The notes under the pieces are model-generated. The model was given only the letters and a program-made list of their open reading frames with translations. It was not told the origin of the DNA and did no database searches. The translations under genes and the position numbers were made by a program. This document shows, piece after piece, positions 38,161 to 47,156 of a DNA stretch of 64,000 nt. The stretch is from TTA-H9 sp002071415 (lineage in GTDB: Bacteria > Bacteroidota > Bacteroidia > Bacteroidales > TTA-H9), in assembly GCA_035411425.1 (NCBI GenBank), contig DAONSX010000004.1, positions 1 through 64,000 of the forward strand. Reading direction: 5' to 3'. Positions within the stretch are counted from its first letter, which is position 1, and every line of letters starts with the position of its first letter.

Positions 38161-40320
38161 TTATTCTGTACTGCGGTCGTGTGTCTTATTTTTAAAATGG
38201 TTCCCTTTGAGCATTTTTCGAAACATATAATATTTTTCGTACTGCGATCTTATTCTCTGATCGGAATTTACTTTGCGGTATTCGTTAATATGTCCATCAT
38301 GCAATGATCGAGCTTTTACATTGGCGTTCAGTTCGATCTGGATCATTTGCATGAGTTCCTTTTGAATGCCTTTGTCGAAGATGGGGCAAACCACTTCGAT
38401 ACGATGGTCGAGGTTACGGGGCATCAGGTCGGCTGAGCTGATGAAGTATTTGTTGCGGCCACCATTGCAGAAAATAAATACGCGTGAATGTTCCAGAAAA
38501 CGATCTACAATGCTCAGAGCTTCGATGTTATCGCTCAAATTTGGGATACCGGGTTTGATCACACAAATACCTCTTATTAAAAGTTTGATACTGACACCTG
38601 CCTGACTTGCCTCGTAAATTTTAATTGCTACTTCTTCATCTACAAGGCTATTTGCCTTCAGAATAGCCCAAGCTTCCTTACCCGATCTTGCATTTTTTAT
38701 TTCATTATTTAACTGTCGAATGATAAAACTGCGGATATTAAATGGAGAAACACAGAGGTTTTCGAAGGTGGGGGGAATGTACCGGCTTTTGAAAAGTGTA
38801 AATACTTTATCCAAGTCTTTCGTAACACGCGGGTCAGTGGTGAAAAGGCTATCATCTGCATAAACTGTGGCCGTTGATTCATTGAAGTTTCCTGTACTAA
38901 CATTGCAATATAGCAGTTCATTCCCATCATCTTCCATCCTTTTTATGACCAGGAGTTTGGCATGTACCTTATAATCGGGAATGGTGGGAATAATTTCGAC
39001 TTCTTCTTCCTGTAATCTGTTCACCCAATAAATATTGGTTTCTTCTTCGAAGCGTGCCTGCAACTCGAGAAAAACCGTGACTTTTTTCCCGTTGCGTGCG
39101 GCGTTGATCAGGGAATTAATCACTGAACTATCACGCGCCGTGCGGTAGAAAGTCATTTTTATTTCCTTTACCTGAGGATCGATGGAAGCTTCGCGCAACA
39201 AATCGATCAAGTACTGAAACGAATGATAAGGATAATGCAGCATGATGTCGCGTTCTCGCATAATGGCCAGAATGCTGTGATTGGGAGGCAGCAGCGGATG
39301 AGCCAAGGGCGGGAAAGGTTCGAAATAAAAGGCCGGATTATTGATTTTGGGAAAATCCATAAAATCTTTAAAATTATGATATCTGCTCCCAGCTCTTAGT
39401 GTGTCCTTCTCGGTAATTCTCATTTTTTGCTTTAGCTTATCGAGAAGTGCTAACGGCATTTTTTCGTCGTAAACAAATCTCACCGGAACGCCTTTTTTAC
39501 GCTGTTTCAGGCTTTCTTCCATTCGTTCGATAAAACTCTTCGATACGTCATTATCGATGTCGAGCTCGGCATCGCGCGTAAATTTCACCGTATAAGCCTC
39601 AAAATGATCGTATCCGAAGACAGAAAAAATATCGGGTAAACAATACCGTATCACATCATCCAGAAGAATGATAAAATGGGAATCCTTTTTGTCTTCAGGC
39701 GGTTGCAAAGAAATAAACCTTCCGGTAATATGAACGGGGACTTTGAGTAAAGCAAATCGGGTCTTGCTCTTTTTGGCCGTATCGGCCATTTCCACTGCCA
39801 GATAAAAATTCTCATCCTTCAAAAAAGTCAGATTCTTTACATTGTTCAGCATGATAGGAAAAACATACGATCGAATGTTCTGGTTAAAGAAGCTTCTTAC
39901 ATATTTCCCTTCTTCGTGCGTAAGTTCCTGTTCATTTACAATGAAAATCCCATTTTCTTTCATTTGACGGGTTAAATCCTGATAAACAGCGGTAAACCTT
40001 TTTTCCTGATTTTCGACTATACTGTATATTTCTGACAATAACTTCCTGGGATCGAAACTAATTCTATAATCGAGTTCTTTTTTTTGCATCAGCATGTTCA
40101 TTCGATGAATCGTAGCTACCCTCACCCGAAAAAATTCATCCCGATTATTGGAAAAAATGCCCAGGAACTTTATCCTTTCCAGTAAGGGGGTGGTTGGATC
40201 GGAAGCTTCTTGCAAAACTCTTTCGTTGAATTGCAGCCAGCTTATTTCCCGATTGATAAATAATCCATCCTCCAAATTATCTGTAGACTTTATGTACTCA
40301 TTTTTTTTACTCATTGCCAT
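38161..40320 (-). CDS. ppk1: Polyphosphate kinase 1
   Basis: A 719-residue enzyme that polymerises the ATP gamma-phosphate into polyphosphate and reverses the reaction. ATG 40320 (MAMSKKNEY) is chosen: the longer open frame to 40506 runs antiparallel through the sixA end and does not match the family. The N domain FINREISWLQFNERVLQEA, the head domain, and two phospholipase-D-like C domains are present. The phosphohistidine HxK motif is in DYKVHAKLLVIKR and the second C-terminal HxK-like region in DLDHRIEVVCPIFD. It starts 31 bases after sixA, so they form an operon. Confidence 0.95.
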   Translation of the reverse strand: MAMSKKNEYIKSTDNLEDGLFINREISWLQFNERVLQEASDPTTPLLERIKFLGIFSNNRDEFFRVRVATIHRMNMLMQKKELDYRISFDPRKLLSEIYSIVENQEKRFTAVYQDLTRQMKENGIFIVNEQELTHEEGKYVRSFFNQNIRSYVFPIMLNNVKNLTFLKDENFYLAVEMADTAKKSKTRFALLKVPVHITGRFISLQPPEDKKDSHFIILLDDVIRYCLPDIFSVFGYDHFEAYTVKFTRDAELDIDNDVSKSFIERMEESLKQRKKGVPVRFVYDEKMPLALLDKLKQKMRITEKDTLRAGSRYHNFKDFMDFPKINNPAFYFEPFPPLAHPLLPPNHSILAIMRERDIMLHYPYHSFQYLIDLLREASIDPQVKEIKMTFYRTARDSSVINSLINAARNGKKVTVFLELQARFEEETNIYWVNRLQEEEVEIIPTIPDYKVHAKLLVIKRMEDDGNELLYCNVSTGNFNESTATVYADDSLFTTDPRVTKDLDKVFTLFKSRYIPPTFENLCVSPFNIRSFIIRQLNNEIKNARSGKEAWAILKANSLVDEEVAIKIYEASQAGVSIKLLIRGICVIKPGIPNLSDNIEALSIVDRFLEHSRVFIFCNGGRNKYFISSADLMPRNLDHRIEVVCPIFDKGIQKELMQMIQIELNANVKARSLHDGHINEYRKVNSDQRIRSQYEKYYMFRKMLKGNHFKNKTHDRSTE

Positions 40321-40351
40321 GCTGATGTAAAATATAAAATTATGTTTATAC

Positions 40352-40852
40352 CTATTTATTGCTTTCCCAGGGGAATATTTTCTGTATTGTACTGGCTTTT
40401 GCTCCTGCCAATTCGGTCCAACTCTCGATGGGCAATTCAAGAATGACGACCCCCGAGGTTGGCAACCCATCCAAGGGATCGAGAAGAAACTGGTTGATGA
40501 ATGCAAGGATATTAGGGTTGTGCCCGACTATCATCACACTGTCGATGTCATCGTCGATGGAATAAAAAAGATCGGTAATATGGTCCTTATTTCCGTAGTA
40601 AACGGTTTGGCTGACTTGAATCTGATTTTCGGGATATTGAAAGAATGAAGCAAATATTCTGGACGTTTCAAAGGCTCTTACCGCATGACTCGAAATGATC
40701 AGACCGGGTCTGGCAATTTTTTCCTTTTGTAAGGATAGGATGATCTTGCTGATTCGTTTTTTCCCTTTGCTCAACAATGGCCTGTCCTCATCCTTGAGCT
40801 GAGGAAAATCCCATGAGGATTTTGCATGCCGGGCAACAATAAGTGTTTTCAT
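40352..40852 (-). CDS. sixA: SixA-like phosphohistidine phosphatase
   Basis: A 166-residue histidine-phosphatase-superfamily protein. The catalytic RHA motif is LIVARHAKSSWDFP with His9; the second His lies in VMIVGHNPNIL (near residue 110). A short SixA-size protein is expected to dephosphorylate phospho-His or small phosphoesters. Its pairing with ppk1, which forms a phosphohistidine intermediate, is worth noting, but the direct substrate is unknown. A TAAATTTG box lies 36 bases upstream of the ATG. Confidence 0.8.
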   Translation of the reverse strand: MKTLIVARHAKSSWDFPQLKDEDRPLLSKGKKRISKIILSLQKEKIARPGLIISSHAVRAFETSRIFASFFQYPENQIQVSQTVYYGNKDHITDLFYSIDDDIDSVMIVGHNPNILAFINQFLLDPLDGLPTSGVVILELPIESWTELAGAKASTIQKIFPWESNK

Positions 40853-40887
40853 GGGCTATAAGTTTTTCTTAAATGTTAGAATCTTTA

Positions 40888-40895
40888 CAAATTTA
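40888..40895 (-). promoter_or_regulatory. -7-like promoter box for sixA-ppk1
   Basis: TAAATTTG on the minus strand, 36 bases before the sixA ATG; no -33 TTG at the usual distance. Confidence 0.4.
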
Positions 40896-41030
40896 GTAAA
40901 TGCCCCAAAGAATTAATCTTTAGAAAATTTTTACTCTTTAAAACTTCGAGAGACGAATGATTGCCTTAACAAGCTCGACAAGTGGACCACACGAAGGTAA
41001 TGCTCAGAGCATATTAATACGGATGTTTTA

Positions 41031-42428
41031 TCAAATATGAATGACTTCCCCATAGGCTGCTGCCATAGCTTCCATAAAGGCTTCCGACATGGTAGGATGA
41101 GGATGTACGCTGTCGATGATTTCTCTGCCAGTACTTTCGAGCTTTCTGGCTACAACGGCTTCGGCAATCACTTCAGTAACATTGTCGCCAATCATGTGAA
41201 CGCCTAATATTTTGCCATATTTTGCTTCTATGATTACTTTTACGAATCCATCACGATGACCAGCTGCGGTGGCTTTCCCAGAGGCCGAATAGGGGAACTT
41301 TCCTGTTTTGATCTCATATCCGGCTTCACGGGCTACTTTTTCTGTTATCCCTAACGAGGCTACTTCGGGCTGAGTGTATGTACAAGCTGGAATGTTTCCA
41401 TAATTTAAAGGTGTAGGCTCATGGCCTGCAATCTTCTCCACACAAATGATGCCTTCGTGTGATGCAACATGGGCTAATGCCGGGGTAGGAATAATATCTC
41501 CTATGGCATAGTAGCCTTCGACATTGGTACGGTAAAATTCATCCACCACTATTTTCCCTTTTTCTGTTCTAATTCCGGTTTCCTCTATGCCAATTCCTTC
41601 AATATTAGGTGCAATCCCTACTGCCGACAATACAATGTCAGTGTCGAGGGTTTCTTCGCCCTTTTTGGTGTTTATGGTTACGACGCAATGATGATCCTTC
41701 ACTTCTACCTGTTCAACGGTCGATTCGGTCATCACCTTGATACCTGCTTTCTTGAAATTACGTTCCAGCTGTTTTGAAACTTCTTCATCCTCTAATGGTA
41801 CTACATTGGGCATGAACTCAACCAGAGTTACTTTCGTGCCAATCGAGTTATAGAAAAAGGCAAACTCCGAACCTATTGCTCCTGATCCTATAATAACCAT
41901 CGACTGAGGTTGAATAGGTAAAGTTAATGCTTCGCGATAGCCAATAATGAATTTGCCATCCTGACGAAGATTAGGAAGCTCACGCGAACGGGCACCTGTT
42001 GCTAAAATAATATGTCTTGCATTATAATTTTTTAATGTTCCATCTTCGGAAATCACCTCTACTTCATGCCCTGGATTTATTTTTCCGAAACCTTTTATGT
42101 GTTCGACTTTGTTTTTCCTAAAAAGGTATTGTATGCCATTGCTCATTGTAGCAGCAACCTCACGCGAACGTTTCACCATACCTTCGAAATCGAGCCTGGT
42201 ACTGCCTTCTATTTTGATTCCGTAGTCCGATGCCTGGGAAATGTAGTTATATACCTGAGCGCTTTTAATAAGTGCTTTCGTGGGAATGCATCCCCAGTTG
42301 AGACACACCCCTCCCAATTCTGCCTTTTCGACTACTGCCGTTTTCAACCCTAACTGAGCCGCACGAATTCCAGCCACATAACCACCTGGCCCACTGCCTA
42401 TTACTATTACGTCGTATTGACAATCCAT
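41031..42428 (-). CDS. lpdA: Dihydrolipoyl dehydrogenase
   Basis: A 465-residue flavoprotein (E3) that reoxidises dihydrolipoamide in 2-oxoacid dehydrogenase or glycine-cleavage complexes. FAD-binding GSGPGGYVAGIRAAQLG (residues 11-27), redox disulfide Cys42/Cys47 in GGVCLNWGCIPT, NAD-binding GSGAIGSEFAFFYNSIG, and the C-terminal HPHPTMSEAF catalytic His are present. No E1/E2 or gcv genes are beside it, so the partner complex is not shown. A TAAATTTG box lies about 40 bases upstream. Confidence 0.95.
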   Translation of the reverse strand: MDCQYDVIVIGSGPGGYVAGIRAAQLGLKTAVVEKAELGGVCLNWGCIPTKALIKSAQVYNYISQASDYGIKIEGSTRLDFEGMVKRSREVAATMSNGIQYLFRKNKVEHIKGFGKINPGHEVEVISEDGTLKNYNARHIILATGARSRELPNLRQDGKFIIGYREALTLPIQPQSMVIIGSGAIGSEFAFFYNSIGTKVTLVEFMPNVVPLEDEEVSKQLERNFKKAGIKVMTESTVEQVEVKDHHCVVTINTKKGEETLDTDIVLSAVGIAPNIEGIGIEETGIRTEKGKIVVDEFYRTNVEGYYAIGDIIPTPALAHVASHEGIICVEKIAGHEPTPLNYGNIPACTYTQPEVASLGITEKVAREAGYEIKTGKFPYSASGKATAAGHRDGFVKVIIEAKYGKILGVHMIGDNVTEVIAEAVVARKLESTGREIIDSVHPHPTMSEAFMEAMAAAYGEVIHI

Positions 42429-42467
42429 AATATGTTGATTTTATTTGAGATAGTTCGTTTTTTATTG

Positions 42468-42475
42468 CAAATTTA
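42468..42475 (-). promoter_or_regulatory. -7-like promoter box for lpdA
   Basis: TAAATTTG on the minus strand, 40 bases before the ATG; no -33 TTG. Confidence 0.4.
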
Positions 42476-42922
42476 TATATCCTTGCGAAATTTCATCGGA
42501 TGATTAAGCTATCTAGAATAAATGATATGTTTTAATATAACGATCTTTAAATAGATTTGGTTTGTAAATTTTTTTATTAGGGTGTGACTGCTCTGAGTTT
42601 TTATATTTTCAGCCAGAAAAGAAGAATACCAAAGCATCGTCATTGGCTGGAGATTTCTGAAATGCCGATAAAAACGAAGTGTAAATCATTTCAGTAGAAT
42701 TCATAAAAACTGTGTAAAGGCTTATTTTCAGGCATTAAAGGAAATATTTGTAAATGAATATAATAGCCGAATGGAATAGAAAGAGAAATTTTGTAAATAT
42801 AAAATATTCATTATCAATAAATTGTTTGGAATGATCCATTCCCCCGAAAAAATGGGGATGAATTTCTAATGAATTAGTTTTCAGGCGTGTTTCGTAATAT
42901 TTTGAAAATTATTAGCCGAATA
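42476..42922. other. AT-rich intergenic region upstream of tRNA-Glu
   Basis: No gene or strong structure recognised between the lpdA and tRNA promoters. Confidence 0.4.
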
Positions 42923-42953
42923 TTGTGGGATTCGTATAAAACCTCTAATTTTG
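42923..42953 (+). promoter_or_regulatory. Promoter for tRNA-Glu
   Basis: TTG (42923-42925), a 20-base spacer and TAATTTTG (42946-42953) match the Bacteroidota TTG-N(18-21)-TAnnTTTG pattern. The tRNA starts 33 bases after the -7 box. Confidence 0.6.
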
Positions 42954-42986
42954 CAGCCCGAAAAACAAGTAAGTTCTTTCATATAA

Positions 42987-43058
42987 GGCCCGTTCGTCTA
43001 GGGGTTAGGACGCAAGGTTTTCATCCTTGTAACAGGGGTTCGATTCCCCTACGGGCTA
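42987..43058 (+). tRNA. tRNA-Glu (anticodon UUC)
   Basis: A 72-base cloverleaf. Acceptor 42987-42993 (ggcccgt) pairs with 43051-43057 (acgggct) with a G-U at the first pair. The anticodon stem caagg/ccttg encloses loop TTTTCAT, giving anticodon UUC. The T arm is caggggttcgattcccctacg-like, with stem agggg/cccct around ttcgatt. Discriminator A follows and CCA is not encoded. GatDE would act on Glu-tRNA(Gln), not this tRNA, but the gene lies next to gatD. Confidence 0.95.
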
Positions 43059-43139
43059 CAAAATGAAGGTGAAGAGAGAAATCTGAAATAATTGATGTTT
43101 TCTGTTGTCGATGCTTCAATGGTGTTGAGTGTTTTTGTT

Positions 43140-43332
43140 TTAATTTAGGTGAACGGAGAATGGTGGATAGTGATTGGTGAATGAGGACTGGGAGACGAAG
43201 AGACAAGGTGGTTGGTGGATAGTGGATGGTGATTAGAATTTGGAATTTTGTAATTGTTAGTTGGATTTTGGAATTTGTTTGTAATTTGTAATTTGGAGTT
43301 TGATAGTTGTTTGTTGTCAGTTGTTTGAATAT
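43140..43332. repeat. Intergenic word-repeat island, copy C
   Basis: A G/T-rich degenerate island with internal near-repeats (ggtggatagtg, gtggatggtgattag, aatttggaatttt). The 15-mer at 43222-43236 recurs inverted at 49658-49672, and ggactgggagacga near 43186 recurs in the island at 49391. The open frame across it (minus strand) is an artefact of composition. The rest of 43059-43361 holds nothing else. Confidence 0.6.
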
Positions 43333-43361
43333 CTTCATTCGAATTTATTCGAAGGGAATTT

Positions 43362-44747
43362 TTATTTATGCACTCTTTTTAAAAATTGCTCTATCTCGGG
43401 TACGCCACCTTGAAAAACAAGATAGCCATTATAAGGTTCTCGTTCGGTAATTTCATCATTGATAGGAGTAAGCATAAGACGTTTTACTTCTTCGGGATCG
43501 TCGGTTTGACCTAAAACCCAGCTCAGTTTGATGTAAGCAGTTTCGGGTAGCATATTGCCTGCTGGAATGATTCCTTTGGCCATCATATCGCGTCCAGTAT
43601 CGTAAACGAACATGTGAACATAGCCCCATATAGTTTGAACGGTCATAAACATGTGAATACCCAATTTATGTGCTCTTTCGATGGCGGGATAAAGTTCCTT
43701 GTTTACATGTCCCAGGCCAGTTCCTACAAATATAATTCCTTTATAGCCCATATCAATGATTCCGTTGAGTATGTCGGGATGCATGCCAGGGTAGTAATAG
43801 AGCATGGTAACCCTTTCGTCATAATAGGGTTTGATAATTACTTGGCGATCTTTTCTACGAGGATTATATTTTTTCTTGATGGGAGTGACGCCTTTACGTG
43901 TAACCATAGCTACGGGAGTGTCGCTAATCGTGCGGAAAGTGGAGCGGTAGCTCGAGTGCATTTTTCTAACTCTGGTTCCACGATGAAGTAAGCCATATTC
44001 ATCGCTGGTAGGTCCAAACATACAAACTAGAACTTCGGCTATGTCGCCATGGCCAGCGGCAGTCATGGCATGCATCAAGTTCAATGCGGCATCACTGCTT
44101 GGTCTGTCGGATGAACGCTGCGAACCAACCAAGATGATTGGTACAGGAGAATTCTGTACCATGAACGAAAGTGCGGCTCCTGTATGTGAAAGCGTGTCTG
44201 TGCCATGCCCTATCACAATGCCATCTACTCCTTTCTCGATTTCTTTTCCTATAGCTATAGCAAGCGCTTTGTATTGGGTAGGGCCCATATTCTCACTGAA
44301 TACAGCAAAAAGCTTTTCGGTTTCGAGATTACAAATGTCAGCTAATTCAGGCACAGCTCCGTAAAGTTCACCAGGCGTAAAAGCCGGTATAACCGCTCCA
44401 GTCCGATAATCGAGCCTTGATGCAATTGTACCGCCAGTACCCAAAAGTTTTACCTTGGGGAGACCAGGTGTAAAAGGGAATTGCTTCTCGGGTATCTTGT
44501 AATTGGCTTTTTTATAACCTATCTCTTTCATTTCGATAATGGTACGAACATCTATCCCAATATTGTAGCCGGTGGCTATCTTTATGACGATGTGTAAATC
44601 ATCGTCGTTTTCTGCTCTGGGTAATACCGTACCCTTGAAATCACCCCGACTGGTTTTTATTTCAGCCTGTCCCCATACTCTAACGTTGAATTGCTTCAAT
44701 ATTTCGAGTGCCCTGCCTTTATAGCCCTGAAAAATATCTTCACTCAT
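43362..44747 (-). CDS. gatD: Glu-tRNA(Gln) amidotransferase subunit D (archaeal GatDE type)
   Basis: A 461-residue protein: an N-terminal GatD-specific beta-barrel domain (about residues 15-95; VRVWGQAEIKTSRGDFKGTV, LHIVIKIATGYNIGI) precedes an L-asparaginase-like domain. The amidase residues are complete: Thr107 in GTGGTIAS, Thr183 and Asp184 in GHGTDT, and Lys262 in VRKMHSS. In GatDE this subunit hydrolyses Gln to ammonia for GatE. A plain asparaginase would lack the N-terminal domain. It lies downstream of gatE with a 181-base gap. GatDE is known chiefly from archaea, whereas bacteria use GatCAB, so its presence here is notable. Confidence 0.88.
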   Translation of the reverse strand: MSEDIFQGYKGRALEILKQFNVRVWGQAEIKTSRGDFKGTVLPRAENDDDLHIVIKIATGYNIGIDVRTIIEMKEIGYKKANYKIPEKQFPFTPGLPKVKLLGTGGTIASRLDYRTGAVIPAFTPGELYGAVPELADICNLETEKLFAVFSENMGPTQYKALAIAIGKEIEKGVDGIVIGHGTDTLSHTGAALSFMVQNSPVPIILVGSQRSSDRPSSDAALNLMHAMTAAGHGDIAEVLVCMFGPTSDEYGLLHRGTRVRKMHSSYRSTFRTISDTPVAMVTRKGVTPIKKKYNPRRKDRQVIIKPYYDERVTMLYYYPGMHPDILNGIIDMGYKGIIFVGTGLGHVNKELYPAIERAHKLGIHMFMTVQTIWGYVHMFVYDTGRDMMAKGIIPAGNMLPETAYIKLSWVLGQTDDPEEVKRLMLTPINDEITEREPYNGYLVFQGGVPEIEQFLKRVHK

Positions 44748-44928
44748 TGTAAGTAATTAAATTTAGTTGATCCGATTATTATTGACAGCTTTTCCATTTT
44801 TCAATTATTTCAAAAAATAAAAAATCGAATATTATTTTTTTTATTTCTAAATTAGCATTTTTAAACTGTTTATATATATCTTTAATAATCTTAGAATTTA
44901 GCAAAATACATGAATAGTTCTTCATGTT

Positions 44929-46971
44929 TTACTCCTTTTCAGGCAATTGAACAACGGATTCGAGTAAATTTCTCAATTCAAACATGGAAATATTGCCCAA
45001 AGCAGTTTCCTGAAGTTGTCCCATGATCCAGTTAATTTTATTTTCAGGTTGAGGGTTGATGGCGATTTCGTCGAATTTTTTCGATAAGAAATTTATTTTG
45101 GAAAGGAGATCTTCTTTCGATACACGTTTAAATTTAAGAATCGTAAGTACTGAGTCAAAATCCATTCCAGGGTGGTCGTAAACTTCGGGAAACATTTTTT
45201 GCGCCAGTCTCAAATCGAGATGATTATTCTTCAGGTATTCGAAGAGGTCGTAGATGCGGTCGAATTGGAATGTGGATGACGGACCCTTTTGTCCCTCGAT
45301 ATATTTGACGGTATGTCCCAGAAAACTTCCTGTAAACCGGGCTGGAACATCAAGCTCGGTATAGATGCGTTCGATGAGAGGATAAAGATTCTTCTTGAAG
45401 ATGTAAGTAAATGTATCTTGAGGTACTTTCCATTGAACCAATTGGTTATAACGAACCATGACTTCAGTGGGCAAATCTTTTTGAATTTCTTCTATATACT
45501 CATCGGTCAGAGGTATAGGTGCAGAATCGGTATCGGGGTACATACGGTCGGCGCCGGGTAAAACGCGTTCAAATATAGTAGTACCGTCTTCGAAGGATTT
45601 CCGGGTTTCGGGTGGAACTCCGTCGAATGCCATCCAACAGCGTTCTTCAATAGTTTCCAATGCGGTAGAGATATCATCTTCGGGCCCCCAAAAAACAATC
45701 TGAGCGTCATTTTCTTCAGCTTGCAATATCTGGCAGATTTTGCTCCAGTCTTCTTCATTAATTTCTGGTGTAAAGGACTCAGAATGCGTCATATTGGGCT
45801 TTTCTATGCAGGCAATTACCTTAAGTCGGTCAGAAATTTCGTTGGCAAAGCAATGCTCTGGTTGAGTGAAATGAGAAAGGATGCCGCGAAATTGAGAAAG
45901 GTTAACTGCAATAATCCGATAACGATTGTCGCGGGCCAAAATCAAGGCGGGCAAATCGAAATGGAAATCGAAAAAATTCAGACGTTTATAAGTCATTTTC
46001 CAGTTTTCCTTTTGGATACGAGATTGAAGTTTATCTCGAATGCGCAACAATGCCCATTGACGAAAAGATTCATTATGCGTTAATTCTGGAATCCAGCGGG
46101 TATGCGAAACACCTTTGATTTCTACACGATGACCTCCTCTGCAGCTTACATTTACATCTTCACGTCCCGCGCCACTGCCCGTTCTTACATGTCCCGTGCT
46201 ACGGTTGAGAAATCGAATATAATTGCAGGCCTCCATAACTTCATCGGGATTGGTGCAATCGGGATAGGTTACCGTTTCTATCAGGGGCATTCCCAAACGA
46301 TCGGTTTTGAAAGTACGAAAATGGCCAATATCGGAAATTTCACGGCAGGCGTCTTCTTCGACACTCAGTTGTATAAGCCTGATTTTCTTGTGACGTAAAG
46401 GAATTTCGCCTTCCACTCCCACAATGGCCGTGCGCTGAAATCCTGTGGGTATGGAACCATCGAGATATTGTTTTCGTGTAATATGTACCTCGCCAACGAT
46501 ATTTAATTTGGATAGAAGTGAAATTTCGATGGCAATTCTCAGAGCCTGACGGTTCATTGGGAAAGGAGGAGTATCGTCCACCTCATACGTACAGGCACTG
46601 TCATATTTGATTCGATAAATAATATTTTTTCGCGTTTTGAATTCCATTAAGGCAGTACCATCATATTCACCAAGTTCACTCAAGGTTGGCCGCATGTGCC
46701 GAATCACTTCGGCATCATAATCATCATCGGCATGATAAAGGCCTGCCGGGCAATTGCAGAATAATTTTTTTTCGGTGAACAATTGTTGATGAACTTCGAG
46801 ACCCGATTTGAATCCAATGCGATCGTAGTCTTCCTGAGTGGCTTGCTTACGGTTTACATAACCAACCTGTCGACGAGTTTCTTCATAATTGGCTTTTGCA
46901 TCGATGGCTGAAAAAGTAAAATGCAGCGTACTTTTGTTATTTTCTTGATTCTGAAAACGTTGTTTTGACAT
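44929..46971 (-). CDS. gatE: Glu-tRNA(Gln) amidotransferase subunit E (archaeal GatDE type)
   Basis: A 680-residue GatB/GatE-family protein that phosphorylates and amidates Glu on tRNA(Gln). GatE marks are GLEVHQQL (residues 57-64), the Cys-x-Cys-Pro motif CNCP, EVDDTPPFP, SVEEDACRE, and GSGAGREDVNVSCRGGHRVEIKG. A GAD (AspRS-like) insertion, present in GatE but absent from GatB, spans roughly residues 335-490 (IEKPNMTHSE ... VFWGPEDD). A YqeY-type helical tail ends the protein. ATG 46971 is chosen because the upstream TTG at 46995 lies inside the -7 box. A textbook promoter precedes it. Confidence 0.9.
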   Translation of the reverse strand: MSKQRFQNQENNKSTLHFTFSAIDAKANYEETRRQVGYVNRKQATQEDYDRIGFKSGLEVHQQLFTEKKLFCNCPAGLYHADDDYDAEVIRHMRPTLSELGEYDGTALMEFKTRKNIIYRIKYDSACTYEVDDTPPFPMNRQALRIAIEISLLSKLNIVGEVHITRKQYLDGSIPTGFQRTAIVGVEGEIPLRHKKIRLIQLSVEEDACREISDIGHFRTFKTDRLGMPLIETVTYPDCTNPDEVMEACNYIRFLNRSTGHVRTGSGAGREDVNVSCRGGHRVEIKGVSHTRWIPELTHNESFRQWALLRIRDKLQSRIQKENWKMTYKRLNFFDFHFDLPALILARDNRYRIIAVNLSQFRGILSHFTQPEHCFANEISDRLKVIACIEKPNMTHSESFTPEINEEDWSKICQILQAEENDAQIVFWGPEDDISTALETIEERCWMAFDGVPPETRKSFEDGTTIFERVLPGADRMYPDTDSAPIPLTDEYIEEIQKDLPTEVMVRYNQLVQWKVPQDTFTYIFKKNLYPLIERIYTELDVPARFTGSFLGHTVKYIEGQKGPSSTFQFDRIYDLFEYLKNNHLDLRLAQKMFPEVYDHPGMDFDSVLTILKFKRVSKEDLLSKINFLSKKFDEIAINPQPENKINWIMGQLQETALGNISMFELRNLLESVVQLPEKE

Positions 46972-46992
46972 TAGAAAAGACGTTTGAGACTT

Positions 46993-47022
46993 CAAATGTA
47001 GGAATTCTCAATCTGACCACAA
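46993..47022 (-). promoter_or_regulatory. Promoter for gatE
   Basis: On the minus strand TTG (47022-47020), a 19-base spacer, then TACATTTG (47000-46993): an exact TTG-N19-TAnnTTTG match. Transcription would begin about 15 bases before ATG 46971. Confidence 0.65.
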
Positions 47023-47130
47023 GGAATTCGCAATGAAAAGCATGAGAAGCCGATCGAAAACACTCACAGAAAATACATTATGAATTTCATTTCTTTTACC
47101 TTTTCCTCGAGATTTTTTTTGAGCTCTCCT

Positions 47131-47138
47131 TAATTTTG
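47131..47138 (+). promoter_or_regulatory. -7-like promoter box for the M50-like gene
   Basis: TAATTTTG, 18 bases before ATG 47157; no -33 TTG at usual spacing. The upstream TTG codon at 47136 is part of this box, so ATG 47157 is preferred. Confidence 0.45.
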
Positions 47139-47156
47139 CGTATAGAAAGTTCGATC

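Noticed and set aside
38161..40506. Longer 781-residue Ppk1 start
   Set aside because: The extra 62 residues run over the sixA gene end and do not resemble the family; ATG 40320 fits.
42476..42922. Possible structured RNA (cagcca/tggctg arms near 42610-42650)
   Set aside because: Only a 6-bp stem with a long loop; no promoter or terminator support.
43021..43338. Open frame across the G/T-rich island after tRNA-Glu
   Set aside because: Low-complexity Asn/Gln/Leu/Thr-rich translation that overlaps the tRNA end; explained by the repeat composition.
43362..44747. gatD as a plain L-asparaginase
   Set aside because: The GatD-specific N-terminal barrel and the adjacent gatE make the amidotransferase role far more likely.
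44929..46971. gatE as a bacterial GatB
   Set aside because: GatB lacks the GAD insertion and has a different (GLEIHVQL-type) N-terminal motif.
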